From: Marinirhabdus sp050859505
GTDB lineage: Bacteria; Bacteroidota; Bacteroidia; Flavobacteriales; Flavobacteriaceae
Length of the DNA: 64,000 nucleotides
Direction: 5' to 3'
Assembly: GCF_050859505.1 (NCBI RefSeq)
Contig: NZ_CP193934.1
Coordinates: forward strand, 682,001 to 746,000
Of this stretch, positions 16,235 to 24,900 are shown piece by piece. The notes below the pieces were generated by a model. It made no database searches, was not told the origin of the DNA, and saw only the letters and a list, made by a program, of their open reading frames with translations. Position 1 is the first letter of the stretch. Every line of letters begins with the position of its first letter. The translations under genes were made by a program, and so were the position numbers.

Positions 16235-19200
16235 ATGAAAAACATTACTTTTTTATTTAGTCTGATATTCGTATTTAGTTTCTCAAAGAATAGTAATGCA
16301 CAATGCGTCACTTCTGAAACCGTAAATTTTTCATATACAGGATCCTTACAAAGCTGGACCGTTCCGGATGGCGTAAATTCAGTTACTTTAACAGCTGTTG
16401 GTGCTAGCGGAGGTAATTTTGAAACTCAAAATGGCACTGTGAGACAAGGAGGAAAAGGAGCCCGCGTTATTTGTGACTTTCCCCTACCGCCTGGTGTAAA
16501 ACTGCAAATTATTGTGGGCGGAAGAGGAGAAGATCATCCTGGACCTGCTGAAATGAAATTTTTAGGCGGCGGTGGTGGTGGAGCAACATATATAGGTTTT
16601 GGTGATTTTGGATATGTTAATTTTATAAATGATAATCTTCTTCTAGCCGCTGGAGCTGGTGGTGGAGCTGGTTCGCTTTCTGATGCTGGAGATTCGATGG
16701 TTTTAACAATGAATAACATTGCTGTAGGAGGTTTAGCTGGTTCAGTACCAAATTCATCTGGAGGTGGCGCAACCAATAATGCTAATGGTGGTTCTAATTT
16801 CTCTCAGGTAGATGCTGGTGGACACGCTGCAATCATAGGCGCAGACGGAGGCTCTTCAGGTGCTCTTAACCCTTTTGGTTCTACAATTGATGGAGGTTAT
16901 GGTGGTGGCGGTGGTGCTGGAGATTCTGGAGGCGGAGGCGGAGGTTTCGGCGGAGGAAGTGGTGGACAAATTCCCGGATTGCCAGGGTTTCCAGGAACTT
17001 CTAGGAACTATGGAATAAATCAAGTCTTTAATCCCGGTGTGAATAGTGGTAACGGTTCCGTAACAATTTCATATACAAGAAGTTTTATAGACACGACAGA
17101 TCCCATAATCACCTGTCCAGCAGATGTAATGATAGCTGCAGATGCAAATTCATGTATTGCCACAGGAGTCAATCTTGGTTCTCCTACTGTGACCGATGAT
17201 TGCACTGGAGTTACTTTTACAGATAATGCGCCTGCTACGTTTCCTCTAGGTACAACAATAGTAACATATACAGCTACTGATACTAGTGGAAATACCGCGA
17301 CGTGCTCGCAAACCGTAACCGTCGAAGACAATGTAGACCCGGTAATTTCTTGTCCAGCAGCTATTACAGTAAGTAATAAACCCGGTGATTGTGGCGCTAT
17401 AGTTACCTATCCAATACCAACAGTAATGGATAACTGCAATGCGAATACGGCAATCGAAACCTTCAATTTTACGGGCAGCATAGAAAATTTTGTAATCCCG
17501 GCCTTTGTCACTAATATTAGCATTGAGGTACGGGGTGCAGAAGGAGGAAATAACACTTCTTCGGGTCTTACGGCGGGAAAAGGGGCTATCCTAACGGGCG
17601 ATTTTAATGTTACCCCAGGGGACATGCTCAAGATACTGGTAGGGCAACATAATAATTCAGGTAATAATGGAGGGGGAGGTTCTTTTGTAACCTTGTCCGA
17701 CGACACTCCCCTATTGATCGCCGGAGGTGGTGGCGGTTCAGGTAATACGTTTGGCGGTTCAGCAAGACACGGTCAGGTTGGTATTGCTGGCGGGGCTTCA
17801 GGAAGTGGTCGTCCAGGCGGTGACAATGGCAATGGAGGGAGCGCCTGTGGCGTCTGTGTTGGAGCTGGCGGTGGCTTATTGACCAATGGTGCAGATGGAG
17901 AATTTACTGGCAACGGAGGTAAAGCCTTTGTAAATGGCGGAGCCGGTGGTGGCGTAAATGGTCAAAATTTTGGCGGTGGCGGATTTGGTTCTGGTAATGC
18001 TGCAGGAGCTGGTGGTGGCGGTTATTCTGGTGGCGGTGGTTCAAGTACGAACCGTCAAGGCGTTGGAGGTGGCGGTGGCTCCTTTAATGCAGGAAGTAAC
18101 CAGACCAGTGTTACTGGAGACGTAGATGGTAACTCTGGCAACGGGGTCGTAATTATTAGTTATGAACGCGTCACCATAACACAAACAGCAGGCTTAGAAA
18201 GTGGCAATGCCTTTCCGGTAGGAACCACAACCAATACGTTTACAGCAACAGATCTTGCTGGTAACACAGCCACTTGCAGTTTTGATGTTATCGTTGAAGA
18301 TACTGAAGCACCCATAGCCAGTTGCGCGACACCCTTTACAATTCAATTAGATGGCAATGGCGATGCCAGTATCTTAGCTGAAGCTATTGACGGAGGTTCA
18401 ACAGATAACTGTGGAATAGATATAACTACCATCCCATCCGCTCCAACATTTTTACAAACAACCCTAGCAGGTGGAAGTGCTTCACAAGGCAATATGTTCG
18501 ATGTAAGGGCTGTAAATAATATCATCATTAATTCCTTTGATGTACAAATTAATGGTGGCTCTGGAGATTTTGAAGTGTATTATAAAACAGGAAGCTATCT
18601 TGGATCAGAAAATAATGCTGCAGACTGGACGCAAGTAGCTACTATTCCAGGAGTATCAAATATAGGTCTTCCCACTCCGCTTAATTTAGATTTAGCAATC
18701 CATGTCCCCGCAGGAAATACTGTTGCCTTCTATGTAACTACAAATCGTACGGGAGGCGTTGGTTACACTGTTGGAACCAATGAAGGAGCCCTTTTTGCAT
18801 CGGACACAAACTTAGAATTTTTCGAAGGGATTGGTAAATCATACCCCTTTGCTAGTAATTTTAGACCCCGTATCTTTAATGGAAGGATTCGGTATTCAAT
18901 CCCACAGAACCGTGTAGATTTCAATTGTTCAAATATTGGTGCAAATAATATTCAATTAGTAGTTGTTGATACTAATGGAAATAGTTCAACCTGTACTACC
19001 ATAGTAACGGTTGAAGATAATGTACCACCAGTGGCTGTTTGCGAGAATATTACAATACAATTAGACGCTAATGGAAATACTAGCATTGTAGCGGCCGATA
19101 TAGACGGAGGTTCTAACGATGTCTGCGGAATCGCTTCGCTTTCAGTAGATATAGACTCCTTCGATTGTTCTAACGTAGGACCAAACAATGTAACCCTAAC

Positions 19201-21727
19201 CGTAACCGACGTAAACGGAAACTCTTCAACCTGTACAGCAGTAGTAACTGTTGAAGATAGTTTACCGCCAGTGGCTGTTTGCCAGGATATCACCCTTCAA
19301 TTAGATGCTGCTGGAAATGCAAGCATCGTTGCAGCCGATGTAGATGGTGGAAGTACAGATACCTGCGAAATCGCTTCGCTTTCAGTAGATATAGACACCT
19401 TTGATTGTTCTAACGTGGGGTCGAACAACGTAACCCTCACCATAACAGATGTAAACGGAAACAGCAGTTCTTGTACGGCCTTGGTAACTGTTGAAGATAC
19501 CATTACTCCAACAGCCCTTTGTCAAAACATCACGGTACAACTTGACATTGATGGAAACGCTAGTATTTCAGCCTCCGATATAAATGATGGTTCTACCGAT
19601 GCCTGCGGAATTGATACATTAAGCATAGACGTGAACTCTTTTGATTGTTCGAACGTAGGACCAAACAACGTTATTTTAACCGTGACCGATGTAAACGGAA
19701 ACTCAAGTTCTTGTACCACAGTAGTAACTGTTGAAGACAATGTTGCACCTATAGCGGTTTGTCAGGATATAACTATTCAGCTGGATGCCAATGGCGATGC
19801 CAGTATTCTAGCTGCCGATGTAGACGGAGGTTCTTTCGATACCTGCGGAACCGTGAGTACATCCATAGATACAACCGATTTCACCTGTGCCGATGTAGGT
19901 CCTAACAATGTTATCCTAACCGTAACCGATGTAAACGGAAACTCAAGCTATTGTACAGCTGTAGTAACTGTTGAAGACAACATAGACCCAATAGCAGTGT
20001 GTATGGATATCACCGTGCAACTAGATGCGAACGGCGATGCAAATATTGTAGCCAGCGATGTAGACGGAGGTTCTAACGATGTCTGCGGAATCGCTTCGCT
20101 TTCAGTAGATATAGACACCTTCGATTGTTCTAACGTAGGACCAAACAATGTAACCCTAACCGTAACCGACGTAAACGGAAACTCAAGTTCTTGTGTGGCC
20201 ATAGTAACGGTGCAAGACACTATAGATCCCTTGATGAACTGTCCAGCAGACTTCACCGTTGGAACAGATATAGGCATTTGTGGGGCTACGGTAAGTTTTG
20301 CAGATCCTATCCCAATAGATACTTGTGGTATTGCTTCTCTAGTACAAACAGCAGGATTGCCAAGTGGTAGCGTGTTCCCAGTAGGTTCTAACGTTATAGA
20401 ATATACAGCAACCGATGTAAACGGAAACACCACTAGCTGTAGCTTTACCATCACCGTAGTAGACGACGAAGCTCCAACAGCAGTATGTATGGATATTACC
20501 ATACAACTGGACGCTGCAGGAAATGCAACTATTCTCCCAACCGATGTGGACGGAGGAAGTACCGATAATTGTGCTATGGATACCTTAAGTATAGACATAA
20601 ACACCTTTAGCTGTGCAGATATTGGAACCAACAATGTGGTGTTGACCGTAACAGATACCGCAGGAAATACAGCCACTTGTACTGCCATCGTAACCGTGGA
20701 AGACCTAACACCACCAACAGTGGTCTGTCAGGATATCACGGTAACATTAGATGCAACCGGTGTTGTAATAATTGATCCGTCCTTATTGGATGGAGGTAGT
20801 ACAGATGCTTGTGGAGGACTATTTACCTACTCCGCAACACCAGATACCTTTACCTGTGCCGAAATTGGCGATAACAGTGTCACCCTAACAGTAACAGAAG
20901 CGCACGGGAACAGTGCCAGCTGTGAAGCTATTGTAACGGTTGTAGACAATACGCCACCTATCTTAGTTTGCCAGGACATCACAGTGCCACTAGGTGCAAA
21001 CGGGATGGTAAGTATTGTAGCCAGCGATGTAATTGCCAGTGTAGATGACGCCTGTGGTATTAGTGCCACTGGATTGGACATAGACGATTTTAGTTGTGAC
21101 GACTTAGGAATACCAGTTACTGTAACGGTATTTGCCAGTGATGTAAACGGAAACCTTGTTAGTTGCACTGCAATCGTAACAGTAGTAGATGAGCTAGGGC
21201 CACAATTTGACCAGGGAAGCCTTCCGGAAGACCAAGTACGTATGGCCGATGGAAACGGAGAATATATCCTGGAAGATTTTACCACGAACGTAATGGTAAC
21301 AGACAACTGTAGCGTACGCAATGCAGCCATTGTCCTAACTCAAGACCCAGTGGTTGGCACAGTTCTTACCGTAGGTGTCTACGATATTACTTTGAGTGTA
21401 GAAGATGACTTCGGTAACATGGCTTCATATGTATTCGAACTGGAAGTAGTAGCGCCATTAGGTGTTGGTGAAAATAATTTCGATAGCGCTAGTTTGACGA
21501 TGTATCCTAACCCAGCAACAGACTTTGTACTATTGAGCAACCCACAGAACATCCCATTAAAAGAAGTAAGTATTTATGATGTAACGGGAAGACTTATTAA
21601 GAAAGTTGATGCTAGTGCTACAACTTCAGAAGTACGATTAGACGTTTCTGAACTAGCAAGTGCCACTTATATGATATTGATAAACACCGAAGCCGGTCAA
21701 GTGATCAAGCAATTGGTGAAAGAGTAA
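16235..21727 (+). CDS. Giant T9SS-secreted adhesin 1: glycine-rich, HYR and cadherin-like repeats
   Basis: A 1830-aa surface protein with signal peptide (MKNITFLFSLIFVFSFSKNSNA). A glycine-rich domain (~25-285) is followed by an HYR domain (~290-372). A second HYR unit is interrupted after MDNCNANT by another glycine-rich domain (~410-650). Next comes a repeat interrupted after TDNCGID by a ~150-aa beta-sandwich-like domain (~730-890). About nine D/G/N-rich ~77-aa repeats of the type A-V-C-Q-D-I-T-x-Q-L-D follow, then a final Ig-like unit and a type A sorting domain (LTMYPNPATDFVLLSNP...TYMILINTEAGQVIKQLVKE). It is exported by the type IX system and probably calcium-stabilised. The last 521 codons match adhesins 2 and 3. 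Confidence 0.93.
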   Translation: MKNITFLFSLIFVFSFSKNSNAQCVTSETVNFSYTGSLQSWTVPDGVNSVTLTAVGASGGNFETQNGTVRQGGKGARVICDFPLPPGVKLQIIVGGRGEDHPGPAEMKFLGGGGGGATYIGFGDFGYVNFINDNLLLAAGAGGGAGSLSDAGDSMVLTMNNIAVGGLAGSVPNSSGGGATNNANGGSNFSQVDAGGHAAIIGADGGSSGALNPFGSTIDGGYGGGGGAGDSGGGGGGFGGGSGGQIPGLPGFPGTSRNYGINQVFNPGVNSGNGSVTISYTRSFIDTTDPIITCPADVMIAADANSCIATGVNLGSPTVTDDCTGVTFTDNAPATFPLGTTIVTYTATDTSGNTATCSQTVTVEDNVDPVISCPAAITVSNKPGDCGAIVTYPIPTVMDNCNANTAIETFNFTGSIENFVIPAFVTNISIEVRGAEGGNNTSSGLTAGKGAILTGDFNVTPGDMLKILVGQHNNSGNNGGGGSFVTLSDDTPLLIAGGGGGSGNTFGGSARHGQVGIAGGASGSGRPGGDNGNGGSACGVCVGAGGGLLTNGADGEFTGNGGKAFVNGGAGGGVNGQNFGGGGFGSGNAAGAGGGGYSGGGGSSTNRQGVGGGGGSFNAGSNQTSVTGDVDGNSGNGVVIISYERVTITQTAGLESGNAFPVGTTTNTFTATDLAGNTATCSFDVIVEDTEAPIASCATPFTIQLDGNGDASILAEAIDGGSTDNCGIDITTIPSAPTFLQTTLAGGSASQGNMFDVRAVNNIIINSFDVQINGGSGDFEVYYKTGSYLGSENNAADWTQVATIPGVSNIGLPTPLNLDLAIHVPAGNTVAFYVTTNRTGGVGYTVGTNEGALFASDTNLEFFEGIGKSYPFASNFRPRIFNGRIRYSIPQNRVDFNCSNIGANNIQLVVVDTNGNSSTCTTIVTVEDNVPPVAVCENITIQLDANGNTSIVAADIDGGSNDVCGIASLSVDIDSFDCSNVGPNNVTLTVTDVNGNSSTCTAVVTVEDSLPPVAVCQDITLQLDAAGNASIVAADVDGGSTDTCEIASLSVDIDTFDCSNVGSNNVTLTITDVNGNSSSCTALVTVEDTITPTALCQNITVQLDIDGNASISASDINDGSTDACGIDTLSIDVNSFDCSNVGPNNVILTVTDVNGNSSSCTTVVTVEDNVAPIAVCQDITIQLDANGDASILAADVDGGSFDTCGTVSTSIDTTDFTCADVGPNNVILTVTDVNGNSSYCTAVVTVEDNIDPIAVCMDITVQLDANGDANIVASDVDGGSNDVCGIASLSVDIDTFDCSNVGPNNVTLTVTDVNGNSSSCVAIVTVQDTIDPLMNCPADFTVGTDIGICGATVSFADPIPIDTCGIASLVQTAGLPSGSVFPVGSNVIEYTATDVNGNTTSCSFTITVVDDEAPTAVCMDITIQLDAAGNATILPTDVDGGSTDNCAMDTLSIDINTFSCADIGTNNVVLTVTDTAGNTATCTAIVTVEDLTPPTVVCQDITVTLDATGVVIIDPSLLDGGSTDACGGLFTYSATPDTFTCAEIGDNSVTLTVTEAHGNSASCEAIVTVVDNTPPILVCQDITVPLGANGMVSIVASDVIASVDDACGISATGLDIDDFSCDDLGIPVTVTVFASDVNGNLVSCTAIVTVVDELGPQFDQGSLPEDQVRMADGNGEYILEDFTTNVMVTDNCSVRNAAIVLTQDPVVGTVLTVGVYDITLSVEDDFGNMASYVFELEVVAPLGVGENNFDSASLTMYPNPATDFVLLSNPQNIPLKEVSIYDVTGRLIKKVDASATTSEVRLDVSELASATYMILINTEAGQVIKQLVKE

Positions 21728-21792
21728 GTTTCAATACTAGAAATTTAATTTAGTTAAGACTGGCCTTCTTCGAGAAATCGGAGAAGGCTTTT
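20165..21792 (+). repeat. Shared 3' module of the adhesins, copy 1
   Basis: From 20165 through the stop codon to the terminator hairpin (1628 bp) the DNA reads the same as 25904-27531 and 32543-34170. The only differences I noticed are one base in the terminator loop (gagaaatc versus gagacatc in copy 2) and the length of the T run. It encodes an HYR unit, three repeats, an Ig-like unit and the T9SS sorting domain. Identity extends past the stop codon, so it is not due to protein-level selection alone. Confidence 0.92.
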
Positions 21793-21794
21793 TT
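21763..21794 (+). terminator. Intrinsic terminator of adhesin 1
   Basis: An 11-bp stem GCCTTCTTCGA / TCGGAGAAGGC with one mismatch and an AAAT-type loop is followed by six T. It is repeated almost exactly after adhesins 2 and 3. Confidence 0.88.
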
Positions 21795-21855
21795 AAAAAG
21801 CGTAACCTCAAAAACATTTTTTCAAAATATTGATTTTCAAATAGATAAAAACACA

Positions 21856-21902
21856 TACGTAGGTCTACGTATTTTTAATGATCTCATTATCCTATAGGTT
21901 TG
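21856..21902 (+). promoter_or_regulatory. TACGTA-N4-TACGTA operator and -7 box, adhesin 2 (site 4)
   Basis: Consensus TACGTAGGTCTACGTA (21856-21871), then exactly 23 bp, then a perfect TAnnTTTG box TAGGTTTG (21895-21902). The start codon is at 21929, leaving a ~20-nt leader. Confidence 0.85.
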
Positions 21903-21928
21903 TTATGTAAATTTTCAACCAAAAAATT

Positions 21929-24900
21929 ATGATTTATACAGCTACTCTTTTAAAGTTAAAAGTATGTCATCTATTCATTTTCCTGCTCCCAATAACATTA
22001 TTTTGTCAAATTCAAGGAGAGCTTAGTTTTGGAGATGGCTTTGACATTTTAAATCCTGATGAAATAATTGCAACAAATTCAAATAGGTTAACCGCTGATT
22101 CCTATCCAATTACATTCCAAGTCATTGAAAATATTTCTGTTTCAGGGATGACATTTTCTAATGATGGAACTTTTGCTTTTTTTAATGTGAAACGGAGTAA
22201 TGAATTTAATAATGTAGCAACTATTACAGAGCGTATAATGAGAGTACGATTAGATGTGCCTTTTAAAATGCAACCGGTAATTGCAAGTAATAGGACATTC
22301 TACAGTCTTCCAAATGAAGTAAATAAGGACACCTATGCTGGAGTAGCTTTTAATCCTGAAGGTACAAAAATGTATGTGCTAAACAAACCCGCAAAAATCC
22401 TCTACACATTTAATCTGCCTACTCCTTATGCCCCAAATGTATTAACATCGTTGGAAAGTATTTTTCCCTTAAACATCCCGGGAGGACCTACATCACCTAA
22501 AAATTTTACGTTTAGTAATGATGGTAAACATTTATATGTAGTAGAAAATAATGTGGGTTCTACTGGAAACTGTATACAAAGTCAAATACATCATTATACC
22601 TTAACACAGCCCTTTTTGGCAGATGGCACTAATGCTGTTCTAACAGAAAGTTACAACACAGGAATCTGTAACATTGTAAGTTTCAAGATGAGTAATGATG
22701 GTTCAAAAATAATTGCCTTACAAGATTTTGGATCTACCCACAAGTTGTATCAGTTTTCATTGGAAACCCCTTTTTCGTTAGCATCGGGAGTTTCGATTCA
22801 GGATTCTATGGGGTTTAACTTTACTCTTGACAATCTTTCAGAATTGGATGTAGATAAACCGCATGCCATAGCCTTTAATAAAGATGGGACAGAGCTTAAT
22901 ATTGCGTATCGGAGTGATATTATTTTAACAAGTGGTGTTTTTCAATCTCTTTTAAGTGCCGTTTTAGAATTGCCAATAGGAGACAGTTTCTACGAAAAAG
23001 AGCGTAACGATGGCTCTGTAGAGGGCAAAATGAATATAAATCTTGTGGGAAATGAATTTAATATCAGATCCAATAACGTATTACTTGAGGATATTGATTA
23101 TACTATTCATAATCTCCCTGCAGGGTTAGATCCGCAAATAACAACGGCTAGCGATCGATTGTCTGCTATATTAACATTTGATGATACTGCCAACAATCAT
23201 GAAAGAGAGGATAATATTGATAATTTAAAAATTTCATTTACAAGTGTGGCTTTTAATACTGGCAACTCACCTCTTAATAGTACGAACGTAGATACCAATG
23301 TGCCTATTACCTTTAGGAGAGGATCGAGTTTGGCATATGGAGATGGTTTTAATTTCTCTCCTAGTCCCAAGCTAATAAATTCCGTAGATGCATCAAATAT
23401 TAACCACTTTACCTTTAGTGCAGATGGCACTAAAATGTATAGCGTTAGTGGTTTTAGTTCTGTTATAGTACAATGGGAATTATCGGTTCCCTTCGATATT
23501 AGTACTAGAACCGAAGTTGCATCTCAAGTTCTTTCTAATTTAAGTCAAGCAGCTTCTATTGCGTTGTCGCCAGATGGAGGCACCTTAGTTGTTTCAAGCG
23601 CTTCTAGCAACCTTGTTCAATTTCAGTTAACCACACCTTTCGATGTTAATACCGCTCAATTTGAAGGGGTACAAGCTGATGCAAATTTTGGAGGTAAAAC
23701 AATTCAATTTAACCATGACGGGACACTACTATATTATACTGATATTGAACGAACCGGAGGAACATCTGGAGGGACAACCAGATCTAAAATTTTTATTTGT
23801 CAGCAAAAACTATTGAAACCTTTTGATGTGCTAATTTTAAAGATAGGCGCTTCAAATAGAAAATGCTCTATCTATTATGATCGAGGTGATTCGACTATTT
23901 TAAATGGTACAGGATTTTTTATTGATGGGAATGAAGAAAGATTATTTTTAAATTTTATTCAAGACACCAATCTTACCTTAGAATTTCCTTCCTATGTACA
24001 GCGATACAAATTAACGACACCTGAAGATGTAACAACGAAACAACCTCTAGGACTGCTTTATTTACCAACCGTTAATAAAAATGGTGATTACCTTATGTTT
24101 AATCCGGCAGGTACAAGAATGTATACGAGCGATCCATCAACAAATCTGATAAATCAATACGATTTAAATAGAAATACATTTAAGGAAACCAGCGCCAATA
24201 CCGGTATCGTTGAAGGGTCGCAAAAGATAACTTTATACGGGGGAGAACTTTTTAAAAATGCAGGAGCTACACTAGCTTATAACACAAATTATTCAATTTC
24301 AAATTTACCTTCTGGTTTAACTCCAGTACTTACAGTACATTCTAGTGGAAACTATGTAACATTAACTCTGGATGGAACTGCAATAGCCCATGAAGAAGCC
24401 GATAACGTAGATAGTCTTATTATAACATTTAAAAATTCAGCCTTTGTAAGTAATGACGCAGGTTCCGTGTCTAATGCATCCGCTGGAGATAGCCGGTTGT
24501 CTATTACTTTTATAAATACCCCTCCTACCATTATTTGTAAGAATACCATTATAGAACTGGACGCTTCAGGTATTGCGACCGTTATAGCAGAAGATATCAA
24601 TAATGGATCTATAGTACCGGGAGGCATCGCTTCCTTGACAACAAATAAAGAGGAATTTACATGTGCAAATAGAGGAGACAATATTGTAATACTTACTTTA
24701 ACAGATAACTATGGTAATGTTGTTACTTGTAATGTTTTTGTAACAGTTATAGATGCTATGCTACCAACCGTTACTTGTAAAAACACCACCATATTTATTG
24801 GATCCAACGGAACTGCCTCCATAAAAATAAGTGATATAGAAAACAGTAGTGCAGACAACTGCGCTGTTACTTCTAAAAGTCTCTCAAAAACTTTATTTGA

